DNA from: Pseudoscleropodium purum
Lineage: Eukaryota; Streptophyta; Bryopsida; Hypnales; Brachytheciaceae
Length of the DNA stretch: 64,000 bases
Reading direction: 5' to 3'
Assembly: GCA_963969395.1 (NCBI GenBank)
Contig: OZ017797.1
Span: 27,528,001-27,592,000 of the forward strand
Part shown: one piece after another, positions 33,782-46,110 of the stretch
Position numbering within the stretch: position 1 is the stretch's first letter
Layout of the letters: each line of letters begins with the position of its first letter
Translations under genes and position numbers: made by a program
The notes under the pieces: model-generated
Told to the model about the DNA's origin: nothing
The model's input: only the letters and a program-made list of their open reading frames with translations
Database searches by the model: none

Positions 33782-34694
33782 TTAATCCCTAAAAGACTAG
33801 AATGCATTTTTTGGCTACGTGGCAATTTTGAGCAAGTACATGTGACTAGAGATTTCCATATTTTTGGCCCAAATTTTAATAGAAGGTGGGGACAACAAAT
33901 ATCTTTTATATGCACTAAATTTCATGACATTTGGAAATAGGAGACCAAAGTCACAGCCTAATATGTTACTTTTTCGTAAATGGGCAATCCAAGTAGATTA
34001 AAAAAATTCCTTTTTTCTAAAACAAAAATTTGAAATTGGTTTTCTAGGGTTATATGTGTGTCAAAAGCTTTGAATTATTCCATTATGATCAATGAGTCAA
34101 AAGTTACAAGGACTTTTTTATTTGCAACCAGTTGTGAATTCTTTGCACAAAAATAAACTTTGAAGTCCTTAATCTTACTCAGATTTCAATATTTTTGGAA
34201 AAAAAAATCTTAGGATGTAGATTTTTTATTACAATATTGGGATCAACATTTTTCAATTCCATAACAATTTAGTATTTTGAATCATTCTCTACTATTGTCT
34301 ACTTACTATTTTTTTCCTATATGTTGTACAATTTCAAATTATCTAAAAATTTTCAAGCACATGGTAAAGTTGTCTAGAAAAAAGAATCCAAAGAAGCACC
34401 ACCATTTTGAACCTTTTTTTCATAGAAAGGTGAGCTTGTAAAGTGCAGCTGCCCTGCTTTTTGCAAGGCTAGAAAAAATGATTTTAGTGAATTTGAATGC
34501 TTATATCTTGCAATCCACATGGTAGAAATGTCTTAAAATTTTACCACATGTTTTCAAGTCAGCATACTACAAGATCCTACGGTTACATATGTCAAAAAAA
34601 GATTTTTTTCAAAAATTTGGTACTTGTACTACAAATGGTAGTTTTCAAGCATTTCCAGCAAAATCATAGTCATTGAACTTACTTTAGGGGTTAA
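33782..34694 (+). mobile_element. Family A2 TTAA element, complete copy
   Basis: The ends are TTAATCCCTAAAAGAC (33782) and ACTTTAGGGGTTAA (34694). It shares the right two thirds with A1, but its left third differs (GGCAATTTTGAGCAAGTAC, CACTAAATTTCATGACATTTGG), like the copies at 55761 and 56985. No ORF. Confidence 0.75.
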
Positions 34695-36531
34695 GGGATC
34701 TACTGTAAGAGGATTCTTCTACTGACTTCCTTCCTATAATGTTAATGAAATTGAAATCTATAATTGTACAAATATGTTAATAAAAATATGGGAAAATTTT
34801 GTTTAAGAGTTAATAATTGTGTGAACATGAATTTTTGAACATAGATTTGTCTTGGGTTTGGGAGTGGGCTTGAAGGGATTTGAAGTGGTATTTATTGATT
34901 TTAGTGTTGAGCAGTTATCAAATGATGAGTGCCGTACCATTGTGGGGGAGGCAGGGGGCTTGGATGTTTATTTACTCACATTGGCAACTGTTTTTTGTTT
35001 TTTTAATTGAAACCATTGGAAACTGTGTCTTTCTGGGTTTTATTTTAACCATTGACAACTGTTTTTTTGTTTTTTTAAATTTGAAACATTGCCCACTGTT
35101 TCATTATTGCAGAACGTGGGAGTGTGGGACCTTGCCCGTTGCAGACGCTGCCCGAGTTTTAATTTAAACCTACATGAGGGGTAAATAAGTTTGTTAGATC
35201 CACCCCTTGCTCCCCATTCCTTTCATTCATCTTACTCAATCCCATAAGATAATTAGGAACCACGTTCATAAACCACTCCCAGGAAATTCCCTGTTCATTT
35301 ACTGGGAGGCTTCAACAGTGTAATGCCCAATTGTGTGGGTTTTCTTGCGTAATTGGCCATTATGGATGATTCATCCAACTTGGATTTCTCATTCTTTAGC
35401 TCATGATTTATGTCGGGCAATGGTTCCTCGTCATCGGACGTTTTGGAAAATAACAAGCCTCCTCATCAAGCTTTGTCCTCCTCGTTGGCCCGTTATTTCC
35501 CAAAACACCCTCTTCTTCGAGCATTGCCCTATACTTTAACCCTTCTTAAATCTTAACCCTTGAATGATGAAGGGGTGACCTTAGATATCATCCCTTTTCA
35601 TTACCATGTGAATCATTGGCTTAAAATATTGCAAAAGTACTCGTTGGGAGTCAAGCCATTGTAGAAGACCTTCCCTTTTCTCACAAATTTGGAGGATGAA
35701 TAGTTGCATTTCTATCCTACTCAACAAGATTCTTTGTCATTCATCAACTAGAAAATAGTTGCCTTGTTGTTTCTGGATTGAAAAGGTGTAGGAAGCTTAA
35801 TTGTGGAGGTAATATGTTTTTTTGGAGGTGTATTTGATCTAGAAGTATAAGAAACAAGTACAAACTTCTAGCCATGTCCAACCAAGATGAGTCATCTGCA
35901 ATATATAAGACTACAAAGCTTAAACCAAGAGACAAACTTGTCTGAGGGACATGCATAGTTTTGGTGTAAAACTTGAATTTCATAGAATTCTTGATTTTCA
36001 ATGTCTAGGAGCTTGACAAAGAAGATGTAGTTCCAATTCCAAGAAAAATAAAATAAATGCAGTCTCTATATTGTATTCCATTTTTTTTTTCCAAATGATT
36101 AAAATTGTAATTTTTATGACACTTTAAAGGTGGCATCTTGAGAATTTAAAATACACCATTTTTGACTTTTCTATCATATTTCTCTTAGTGTGAACTCAAG
36201 GAGCACCCCAATTAAAGTAACCACATATAAAATCACATGAATAAGCTTTGTAGATAAATGATATGCTTTAAAAAAAGCAACACTTTTCACTCATTAGTGA
36301 AGGACTATGAATCAAAATGCAAGGGGTTCCATAACTTTTGGAAGCACTATAAATTAGTTACAAATTTTCAAAGATGACAGATGTAAGAGGCTGTAAGTGT
36401 CATGTAGGTGATGCCAAAATCTATTTGATGCACATTAAGAAATTATACTAGTAGTATCAAAACATGTCATAGACAAGAAGTTAAAACAAAAGAAAGCATA
36501 CCCCAAATCGACCACTTGTAAGGGTGCCACT
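34695..36531. other. Mixed intergenic stretch, no gene confirmed
   Basis: An imperfect repeat of CATTGG(C/A)AACTG..TTTTT occurs three times at 34980-35100. The remainder, including open frames at 34880-35167 and 35333-35539, resembles nothing I can name. A family F copy lies at 35630-35760. Confidence 0.4.
35630..35760 (+). repeat. Dispersed repeat family F, copy 3
   Basis: CTCGTTGGGAGTCAAGCCAT, GACCTTCCCTTTTCTCACAA and GCATTTCTATCCTACTCAAC match the other family F copies and give the least interrupted version. Confidence 0.65.
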
Positions 36532-37707
36532 TGTCGCAGCACAGGGCAGGTCAATTCCCCATTATACTCATAAAAATCGCTCTAGAGTATAACTAAGTGA
36601 CTCTAAAGATCGAACCCACGAGATCCTGTGAAGTATCTAGCTCTATTAAGCAGTTAAGCTCAGTCAGTATGCCAATCTTACTTTCCGGTCCTAGATCTAG
36701 AACCAGAAATACCACCACACCGGATAACTACAGACCGGATTACTCCTTCTTCCGGTCCTACTAACTATCCGGTCCGTACAAATACCCAAATCCCAGGATC
36801 TCACAATTTCCGATCCTGGAAGTCCGTCCTGACCAATCCGGTCCGGATGGTCATCCTGTACCCGTAATCCTATCCGGTTTAGTTTTGCCTCTGTTTCACC
36901 ATCAGAGGGGTCGCTGCTTACATTTGAGAGTGGTAGGCCCACCACTCCTTCCGTGACTTATAGTGGCTGAAGACCCACTGTCCTACCTTCTAAACTCCTA
37001 AGCTAATCCGGATCCGGTTTGGTCCTTCACAACAACCCAGATAGCAATCCTGGTCGTAGGTCACACAAAGATCCCACACTCGACCCTCTCGTACTACAAC
37101 GACCTTGATGCTACTTCCGATCCGTGCGAAGACAGGTGGTTACAAGTGCACCCGTCCGTTCCAACATCAACTAAAGTTCTTCCGTTACCCATACGGGTGG
37201 TGAGACCTCACAGGAGATCGGACACTCAACCGGATTTCCCACCCGGGAGTTCTAGCGTAGCTAAGGAATCCCTCCCTACCCGCCTAGCCTAACAACGGCT
37301 TTCTCACCCGGAATCTCAAACTCTAGATGTGCTGAGGAACTAAGTTCACTCCCAACTCTTCGGTACCTACTCACATGCACCTAGGATCGGAAAATAAACA
37401 CCAAGGGGAGAAATCACTTGCAAACCAACTCGTACTATCCTAACTCCACATCATACAATCCTGTCGCGCTGGAGAGAGACACACAATGAGGAGAAAAGAA
37501 AGGTACAACAAAATTTGCAAAATGGACAACTCCCAGTTCCCATCTCAGGAACTGATTTATATACAAAGGGTAAAAACCCTAAAAGCACAAAAAGGAGCGG
37601 AAAACCCGTGGGGTCCGCCGCCACCCTAATCTAACTTCCGGTCTAACCTAATACTGTTGAGCCGGATCCGGATCCGCTCCTACTCCTAACTGAAATTAAA
37701 ATCCTAT

Positions 37708-39373
37708 CTACCCTACAACTCGAGATCCTATCGTCGGTCTTCCGGTCTCTGGGACTAGCTCCTCGAAGACTTCACTCAAATTCCGGACCCGTTCCCCCTC
37801 AGCAGGATTCGGTCCGGGTGGAGACTCCAGGTCGATGGTGATATCCGGTCTCGTGCCCGGAGTCCCAGTCCGTGCAGACTTCTTGGACTCAGGAGTCCAA
37901 TCCTTCCTATCCTTCTGAATGGTCGCGTCCGGAAAGAGATCCGGTAGCGAGATGTCAGAAAGATGAATACCTTTGTCGCACGTCGCTCCCGTCAGCTTCC
38001 GGCTGCTCTCCTCGATCCGGTCCGCTGCCTTCCGCCCCTCCACCATTGTCGTCTCCACCTGCTCAGCGAAGTCCGCGAGAATCCGGACCATCCGGGAACC
38101 GGATAGTTTCTTCTCTTCGTGGATCTTCTCGTCGAAGAGCTTCGCTTTGGCAGCGGCCGGTCCGGTCTCTCCCAGGACCGCCTTGATCTGCTCGGCTATC
38201 TTCCGAGTCTCTTCCGCCATCTCCCGGGCGGCCGTCACGTCTTCTTGATAGGCAAAAAGAGTTGCCTTCAGTTTATCCACCTCCTCCTGCAACCGGTGGA
38301 TCTCTGCTTCCTGCTTCCGGGTCTCTTCCGGATTCGTGATGCACTCCGCCACTTGTTCCGCCAATTTGCTGTCCGGTGCCGCACCCACCAACTTGCCGAT
38401 TGCCGCAAGCGTCCTGTGCTTGACCTCCCAATCCGCCCTGATGTTGCAGAGGACGTTGATCAGACCGTTGAACGGATCTTGCATATCCGGATCTCCCCCG
38501 GAATTGGTCTTCTCGGCTTCCGGTTTCTCCTCCGGGGCCGATTTGTCTGGGCCGGTTTGTCTTGACCGGGAGGTGTCCCGCGCTTGTGTGGAGGCGTCAG
38601 CTTCTGTCGCTTGATCGGCGGCATCGGCTCCTCCTCTTCCTCGCTGGACTCCCGGTCTGACCCGGAATCGGATTCCGCCTCGTCATCCGTCTCCGACTCC
38701 CCATACTTCAGGAGCACTTCCTGCGTCTTCCACGCCCTCTCCTCCGTATCGGTGAGGACTTGGTTCTCCCGATAGAGGTGGAAGAGATAAGGGCACACTG
38801 GAGTGGCCCTTTTCTTCCCAACCCTACTAACGAGCTGGGCCACGAGATTGGAAATGATCCGTGCCCAATCCACTTTCCGGGTACCACTGAGGGCACCGAA
38901 AATGGTGTTGCCGAGGGTGATCGTCACCCTGGTCGGCTTTTCCGGGTGAAGAACCGGAACCAGGAATTGCAGGAGCTGACGGTGTCGGTCATCCAAGCAA
39001 TCCTCGACCGCGTATCCGTCCTTCGGGTTGACGGCTCCCTTGAACTTCCCTCGGACAAACTCATCCTTCCGGCTCGCCATTCCCAAACCTCCTGCCCGTA
39101 AACCGCTCTCCACATCCCCTCGTTCCAGTTGACGGGAGTTCCCCTCACGGTGTTGTCAAACTGGTTGGACAACTTTCCGAGGAGCTCCTTGACCATTCTC
39201 TCCTCCCTAAAACCCCAAGGTTTCTCGGCAAACCCTACGCAACCCATGGATTTGAGATCCTCCATGAGTTCAGACTTTTCCGGCTCTGTGGAGGGAATAA
39301 CCGGAATGACTTTCCGGAGCTTCACCTCACTTGCAGAGGGACTCGCTTGTCTCGACCTACGTAGCGGAGGCAT
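37708..39373 (-). pseudogene. Frameshifted coiled-coil ORF of the CCGG-rich element
   Basis: Three overlapping minus-strand frames form one protein of about 550 residues interrupted by two shifts. Frame 1 starts at ATG 39373 (MPPLRRSRQASP) and gives way near 39060-39090 to the frame with VRGKFKGAVNPKDGY, TIFGALSGTRKVDWARI and an acidic DDEAESDSGSD stretch. A second shift near 38540-38600 leads to SAPEEKPEAEK and then MQDPFNGLINVLCNIR. The last third is Glu/Lys-rich coiled coil and ends at 37708. No polymerase, integrase or transposase motif is seen. It resembles structural or gag-like ORFs of plant elements in style, but the family is not identified. Sequencing error could also cause the shifts. 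Confidence 0.6.
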
Positions 39374-39555
39374 TCCCACTCACATCTACCTCACTCTCTT
39401 CTAGCTGCACGTCCCGTTCCTCACTTCCTCTCTCCGATCTCAACCGGAATCAAAACGAACAGAACACAAACGCACAGACGCACAAACGACAAAAACTCAA
39501 CTGCGCGCTCTCAAGGTCGAGTTTCTAAAAGGGGGTGCAACAGTGAAAGCTCCTC

Positions 39556-39637
39556 CTTATATAGTCCCTGGACCCTTTCCGGTTTATCATCATGAATCCG
39601 GTTTACCATCATTATCCGGTTCATCATCATAATCCGG
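39556..39637 (-). promoter_or_regulatory. Element promoter: TATA box plus four 18-19 bp repeats
   Basis: On the minus strand TATATAA lies at 39563-39557, about 190 bases before the ORF start. Directly upstream of it, TCCGGTT(T/C)A(T/C)CATCAT-type units start (plus coordinates) at 39578, 39597, 39615 and 39633, with a period of 18-19. Regulatory role inferred from position. Confidence 0.6.
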
Positions 39638-39841
39638 TCCTAGACCTAATCCGTGTTACATTCCGTTTCCGTCGTTAGTTACTCCTGACCGGATTAGATC
39701 CAAGAAGCCCACTACTTCACGTTCCGTGCTAATTCTGAGTTTTCCTTCCCCACCTAATCGGATCCGGTTAGCTAATGACTAGTTTCCGTTCCTATTTGGG
39801 TGTATACTAAGAAAATCAAAATTCTAAGCTGCGACACCACT

Positions 39842-42635
39842 CCATAACACTATAAATAGAATTGTTTCTATAATAGAAATTCTAATAAGCAATAAGAATG
39901 GAACCGGTCTCACACATTGCATTTATGATGTTTATATTGATCCATGACCAAGACTTACAATTAATATTACTTTGAAGAAGTTTACTATTATAGAAAGTGC
40001 TACTCATTAGAAGTTCTATTGTACCCCAAATGGCCCCCAACTCCACCTTACTGTTATCCTTCTTATGCTCACCATTTCAAGTACACTCCTTATTCAGTTT
40101 TCCTTCAAAAGTAGGGGTTGATTTTCAGGAGTAGATGATTTTTGGTGTGGTTACCTTACACCATGAGAACAATCAATCAGAGCTTTTTCTTACCAATGTC
40201 TCCCCTGCTGCCCTCACTCTAGAGACCATTTTTTGGAGGGATGAAGCCAAAGAGGTCAGATTTTTTGGCAAAATTTTGGCAAAAATAAAAGCCCTGTAAT
40301 TGATCCTTCCAAATTTTTCATTGAAAGGTGTGCCCGATTGTTTCTTACTATAGAGAACTAATGAATGAAGTTTGACCCAACAACGGGGAACATGGAATGT
40401 CCTCACTGGAAGCAGGTTGAGTACAATGAACTTAATAATAATAAGTCTGTTTGCATGAAAGCAATGCGGCAGTTTCCAGTGCAGTGACATCTGATAGGAG
40501 AACTCCACCATGCAACATGCTGGTTGTGGCTTAACTACAGTTCGTGATATTTGTTTGTAACCTCTAACTGCAGGTACATTGGACCTAACCTAAGGTTAAC
40601 ACTGTACTGACTGACTGCATGTATCTAATGTCCAATATCTACCATTTTTGCTGTGCCTGCAAGTTGACCAAGTCTGTGGCCAAGCCGTGACTGGGACGGA
40701 GGACGTGGCCAGCCCCGACGCTAAGGCTGGGTCTCATGTGGCCCCTTCAAATCCCCCAGAAAAAACAGACACAAGAACTAACTTAATTATTTATTACTAC
40801 CCATCAAAACTGGACAGACCGACATTGGAATTAAGCTCACTTTCTGTGTAGGTTAGTTTCGGAAATAAGTAGGGAAAGTTTGGATCATGTCTAAAATTTT
40901 AAAAATTGTACAGTACACCAAACTGTTTCTGAAAAATTTGAAAAAATTTCATGGTTACTAATTTTGAATATCCAAAAATTATTCTTGAGAAAGTTTAGAA
41001 AATGGAATATATTTTATGAATAGAAAAAATCAATCTAAAAAAATTAGAAGTATCAAAAAATTAGAAAGAACAAAGTGCTGAAAATGTTCTATTGTTGTTT
41101 TACTGTTGTAAATGCACTTTTATTGCTAGAATGCAACATGACATTGTTAACCAGCGTGAGAAGCTTTCTGGGAATGAGATTGCGATATCCCCTCTTTGTA
41201 AACCGTCTTCCTAACTTTTGCATTTGGTATCCAAATTTCACGGTCTTTGGTGCCTTGGAACCTCCTTTCCCTCCCCCAACAACAAGGAAAGTATGAAAAT
41301 TTTGACCAGTCTCGTAACTGTAACTAGGTACAGTAACAGATAAGTGGTAGTTGCAAGGGGAACGTACCCACCTTACGACCAGTGTCCATGGCCAGCCCAA
41401 ACTAAGTTAAGGCACCAGAAAGCTATTATGAATAAAAGCCAAGCCCCACCAAACTGAATGGGTCCCTTGCAGCAGTTTGGTTGTGTGCAATAGAAGCAAA
41501 GTGGATTTCCAATGCATTATCATGTCCTATTCGTGTCCATGTTGATAGGCAAATTGGCTGCACTGTCAAGACATGATTGTACTCTTATGTTTTATTAAAA
41601 TAAATTAAAAATTTGGCGCACCCTATACTCACCCACTCCATCTCACTAGGATAGAAGCTACGGATGATGCGTAACCATTGGATCACCATTGCAAACTCAA
41701 TTTGTGTATCCCTGCCTCTAGATAAGAATGAACTTAAAAAGGGGCACAATTTGATCCGGCGGCCTAGCTTTCCGGGAAGTGGTGGTGGGGCAATGAGATG
41801 AGGGATTCTTATGGGGTTCTTTTGACCAATGGCTTGGCCTAGGGTTGTATTTTATTGCAGTATCTTTCACTGGAAGAATAGAAATTTTCTTTTTCTTTTC
41901 TTCCTTTCTTTCTATTTGTAATGAAATAAAATGGGGGTTGCTTTTTGAATAAGTATCATGGATACACCACACAATATTATAGTTTCTTAGCAACTTGGGT
42001 AACTTTCTACCTAATATTTAATTAAAGTGCAAAAAATAAGTAGGGAATCAAAGTAATAATATATACTAAAATTGAACTTTTTATGAATATAATTAAAATA
42101 AGTTAGGCATTTATCTAAGTTGGTCTTACAATTATTGGATGGTTGCTATTATTTTTATCTAAGGTAAATGTCCTAAACTTTGTTTGATCTCCAAATCCTA
42201 AATTCTCTACTTTGAATGTCAAGTTTTGTAATGTGCTAGGGTTTGTTGCACATGAGAGTTACATTTCATTTGGAAGAGATTGCGCATTAGAACAATAAAA
42301 TTGGTAAGGCAAAAAACTTTGTCTTACAGACTTCTAACAATGAACTTCAATCAAGAACAAAAAATATATCATAAGGAACTCAAACCACCCAATCATAGAG
42401 AAAGATCCATCTCCAAAGAGATTGTCTCTTCATCCCCCAAGCTCCATCTTATATCTTTCAAACTATCAATAAAGACTATTAATATTAGTCTTTAATATAG
42501 ACTAGGACTTCTTTTCTACTCATAGCTTTCTATCCATGGTTCTTTCTAAAACCATTCAATAAAGTAAAAGTCCTAGGTATCCTTCTCCAATCATATTTTA
42601 TTTAAATCTCTTATCCATATCTTGATCTTCTACTT
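39842..42635. other. Intergenic stretch of mixed composition, no gene confirmed
   Basis: Segments near 40380-40860 and 41080-41560 are GC-richer than the surrounding AT-rich DNA and have scattered small ORFs on both strands (41075-41296, 41089-41400). None shows a known domain. They may be decayed elements or a noncoding transcription unit. Confidence 0.35.
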
Positions 42636-42796
42636 AGAGTTATGTAACTCCAAGTTCCATCTGCTTGTCTTTGTCTGGGAGTTGTCTAATTCCAATGCAC
42701 TAGTCATCTAAGTGGAGTTGTCAACTTCACTGCATCTATCTCCAGACACTCCAATGCCCTTGTCATCCAATTGGAGTTGTCTAACTCCAATGCACA
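42636..42796. repeat. Four iterated mini-hairpins GGAGTTGTCTAACTCC
   Basis: AGAGTTATGTAACTC (42636), GGAGTTGTCTAATTCC (42678), GGAGTTGTCAACTTC (42714) and GGAGTTGTCTAACTCC (42772) each form a 5-6 bp stem. Three are followed by A(A/C)TGCA(C/T). Spacing is irregular (36-58). Similar short direct repeats AATGCATTCATCCATCAA follow at about 42884 and 42940. Confidence 0.6.
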
Positions 42797-43226
42797 AATC
42801 CACCATGCGGAGATCTCTCTCTCTAAGCAATCTTTGCTTATCCACTAGTACACCTTTCATCATGAATTAGTTCATGATCCATAAATGCATTCATCCATCA
42901 AAGGTCATGACACAATCATCACAAATTCTTTCATCTATCAATGCATTCATCCATCAAGGTTCAAAGGTATCATAAGGGTCATGACACTTTGCAATGTATG
43001 TTTACAACTATTGACGCAAGATTTTTTAGAGCAAGTTGAATTTTTATGAATCAAGTCATTTATTATTTATATATATATTTAGGATGGGGAAACTAAATCA
43101 CTAATTTTCCAAAAATGTAGGCATCTTTTTTAATTATTTATTTTTTGGCCAAGCTACTAAGAAGCTACAATATGTTGAGGAATTTAGTTTGTTGGTAAGG
43201 AAATTTGTAGTAGTAACCAAGTGTAT
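42797..43226. other. AT-rich stretch, no gene seen
   Basis: Contains the two AATGCATTCATCCATCAA copies noted above and otherwise unstructured AT-rich DNA. Confidence 0.4.
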
Positions 43227-44137
43227 TTAATCACTAAAATTCTTGTATCCCCTCTGGAGACAAATGGACATTTAGATAGGTTTCTATTATCTCAATTTTA
43301 GGTGCAATTTTTTGAAACTTTTTTTAAGATAGAAAAATACATTAGTAGTATCTGGGAATATCATTTTTATTTCAATCAGTGTTTGGTAGCAAAAATTACA
43401 CCATCCCAAGCACAAATGTCAACTCATAGAGCAACAAAAATAATGCATTAAAAATTAATATAAATTCTTAGAAATTTATTTTTTATTGATTATATTTTTG
43501 TTTACATGGTAAGTTGAGGTTTCTTCTATTTGAATAAGTGATGAGAAAGTTATGGAGCATCTTGTTTAGTAGAAAATTACAGCATCTTCTTGAAAAAATA
43601 ACGTGTTGGATTTATTTATGAGCTCAATTTCCACATATTTTTAGAAAGAAAGTTTCACAAGGTTTACTTTAATTGTTCGAACAATCTCACTTTTGAGTGT
43701 GATTTAATTATACATTTATTTAAAGAAATTAATGGTTAAATTATTATTTTTGTCTATCTAATACCCCTTCTCGTGAACAATTTTTTTAAGAATGAAAATC
43801 TAATTATTTTTTAAATTATTTTTTCTAAACCCTCAATTTTTCATAATAATTGTTTTTTAATTTGAAGTTTGAAAAGCAAAGAATTCAAGGTAAGAAGATT
43901 CAAAGTCTTCCAAACTAGTTTGCCATAGTGCCAAAAGAAAATATTTTCTTCATTTTGAAATATAATTACCTTGCAATCTATGTGGTCAAAGGTTTTGAAA
44001 ATATTTATACACATTCTCGTACTATTCTATTGGAAGATCATATGATTAAATAAGTAAAATAAATTCTCTTTACACTAAAAATGATAGTTTCGAGCAATTT
44101 TTGACGGAAAAAAAAGTCTTAGAACTTTAAAGGTTAA
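43227..44137 (+). mobile_element. Family C TTAA element, complete copy
   Basis: It is flanked by TTAA at 43227 and 44134, with degraded ends TCACTAAAATTC and GAACTTTAAAGG. The interior block order (GGGAATATCATTTTTATTTC, ATGAGAAAGTTATGGA, CATCTTCTTGAAAAAATAAC, TTGCAATCTATGTGGT) matches the copy at 48192-49102. Confidence 0.7.
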
Positions 44138-45475
44138 ACTAGGTGTGAGTTCACACCAATATTTTCTAATGATATTTTAAAGGTATAAATAATGATCTAA
44201 AATTGAAACTTTGGTTTTCTAAATTAATTTATTGAAGGGAAGTGGTAGCTACTTGAACCACTGTGTATTTGTGTTGTAAGGATTTTTTGGTGACCGAGAT
44301 TTAACACATAAAGGACTATAAGTGTTTTTGAGAGAGAATGGCAAAAATTGACCAAAATTGAAAATAGTAACTATTTATAATAACCAAAATTATATTAAAG
44401 TATAGTAGAACACTATAAAAATGTAAAGGAAAATGTGTAGGTAATTTGTTTTTTAAGGCACCTTATATATGATCAACAAAACTTCAAACCCTCTTTAAGT
44501 GAGATTTTTGCTCTATTTACAATATAGCCTTTATATCATTGAGTACTACGTCTTTTTAAGCACACATATATATAATTTCAAAAGCAAATAAGGGGGCTAT
44601 CTTACTCTAAATCATCATGCAATACAGAGAGGTAAAATAATCCAACCAATATTTTATTACATAGAAAGTACTATGGAAAATGTCAAGCCATGTTGAATAA
44701 TAATATGGTAGGATCTATAGGGACCAAATCATTAGTTTGAAGATTGTCTATCTCATGCCATCACTACACTCAAATAGTATCCAAAATAGATGAAGAAGTA
44801 AGATGCATAAGAACTTGGGGACAAGGCAAATAATGTGTCTCAAATTATATACAACATTCAACTAAACAATTTCTCTCCGATTCAAAAAAGATAGTTTATT
44901 GCCCTTGATTTGTAAAGATAGTTAAAAGAACATTCACTTATGTTATACGAGCTCAATTGATATTTTCAATCGACATTTTGTTGGTTAATGTACGTGCATC
45001 ACCTTTTAATCTTTGAAGAAATGGTCTCTTTTTTTCTTTTCTTTTTTCTTTTTCTTCTCTCCCTTTACTTGTACTTTCAATACATGCACATAGCCCAACC
45101 ACTGCTTAGTCATTGATCCATTGATTGATTGAAAAAGAGAGACCTCACCTCGCCTCGCCTATGCAACCACTACAAAAGTCCACATGACAAAACAAAATTA
45201 AGTAGGGGTCATTTTTGTTCCCGATGGACCCGATGTGGACCACGGCCAATCCCCTCTTGCAAAGTACCCATGTTGAATGGCCATCGTCTATCTTGTGAAT
45301 GCTGCCAGCCAGCCAGCCAGGGGAGGGTGGGATGCTGGCCCTTCATTTCAGCAAGGGCCATAAGTTACAATAGCTGACTACAGGAGTAAACAGAACCTTA
45401 CTAACTTACTGTACTGCCCTTGTGAGAATCCCCCCGGGTGAACTGACCCCCTTCTCATCACCAAGGGAAAACACT
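44138..45475. other. Intergenic stretch, no gene seen
   Basis: AT-rich up to about 45000; 44495-44650 is homologous to 47265-47425 (separate entry). A pyrimidine-rich run (45025-45065) and a GC-richer patch with repeated CCAG (45300-45320) follow. The ORF at 45129-45377 has no recognisable product. Confidence 0.4.
44495..44650 (+). repeat. Dispersed repeat pair, copy 1 (partner 47265-47425)
   Basis: Shared blocks in order: TTTACAATATAGCCTTTATATCATT / TTTACTAAAATGAGGATTTACATCATT, ATTTCAAAAG(C/A), CTATCTTACT..AAATCATC and a CAATACA.. block ending in AATAAT.. / AATAATTTGGCAAC. Confidence 0.5.
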
Positions 45476-46110
45476 GAAATTTTTTATTTGCCATACATGA
45501 CAAAATTTGGAAATTTTGAATTGACATTTGCAAGCAGAAACCCCAAATTGGGTTGGGTAAGGCGCTTAGGATAAATCACTTAGGCACAGAATAGGGGGGC
45601 CATTTTTTTACATGCACCTTTAGAATGACTTGTGTGTGTGTGTGTGGGGGGGGGGGAGAGGGAGAGAAGAACAAAGGATAGGGAAGATTGACCAATATAT
45701 TGCCCTATGTTTTGTCCCATTTTTATTGGTCACATATGATAAAATTTGCAAATTTGCAAATTCATATTTACAGTCAAAGGCCCCAAATTAGCAAGGAGAC
45801 ACGAAGAAATACAAAATTTAAATGTTGCAAAATAGAGGGGCAATTTTTTACATTTACCTTTTGACAAGGCAATAGAAGGGTCAATCTTTTGGGTTTGGCA
45901 GGCCAAGGAGGATTGATCCTTGTATTGTCCCATGTTTGACCCTTGTAGAAAACATTGGGACTTTTCATTTGCCACATACAAATAAAATTTGCAATTCTGA
46001 ATTCATACTTGTAGTTTCCATGAAGAAATTCAAAATTGAAGTGACACAAAATAGGGGACAATTTTGACATTCACCCTATGACAGGGCAATACAAGGGTCA
46101 ATCCTCCTGC
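45476..46110 (+). repeat. Three tandem diverged copies, ~240 bp unit
   Basis: Each unit contains ATTTGCCA/TTGGTCACATA..AAAATTTG, CCCCAAATT (first two), AAAATAG(A)GGGGC/ACAATTTT..ACATTCACC and GGGCAATA.AAGGGTCAATC. Anchors lie near 45494, 45731 and 45973. A further relative lies alone near 59840-59970. The function is unknown. Confidence 0.65.
45632..45668 (+). repeat. (TG)n-G(n)-purine simple repeat
   Basis: A TG run is followed by a G run of about 11 and GAGAGGGAGAG. Confidence 0.9.

Larger units (their letters stand above)
36532..39836 (-). mobile_element. CCGG-rich 3.3 kb mobile element with 5-bp target duplication
   Basis: The termini TGTCGCAGC (36532-36540) and GCTGCGACA (39828-39836) are perfect 9-base inverted repeats, flanked on both sides by CCACT (36527-36531 and 39837-39841), a clear 5-bp target duplication. 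TG..CA ends with 5-bp duplication are typical of LTR retrotransposons, but no internal copy of either terminus was found, so paired LTRs are not evident. GC content and CCGG density are far above the flanks. On the minus strand it has a promoter-like head (four TCCGGTT repeats, TATATAA), then a broken ORF. Probably recent and non-autonomous. Confidence 0.85.

Noticed and set aside
34880..35167. 95-codon ORF with hydrophobic stretches resembling a membrane protein.
   Set aside because: Hydrophobicity comes from an imperfect T-rich nucleotide repeat (CATTGG..AACTG..TTTT).
38119..38565. 148-codon plus-strand ORF within the CCGG-rich element.
   Set aside because: Antisense shadow of the minus-strand coiled-coil ORF; high GC keeps many frames open.
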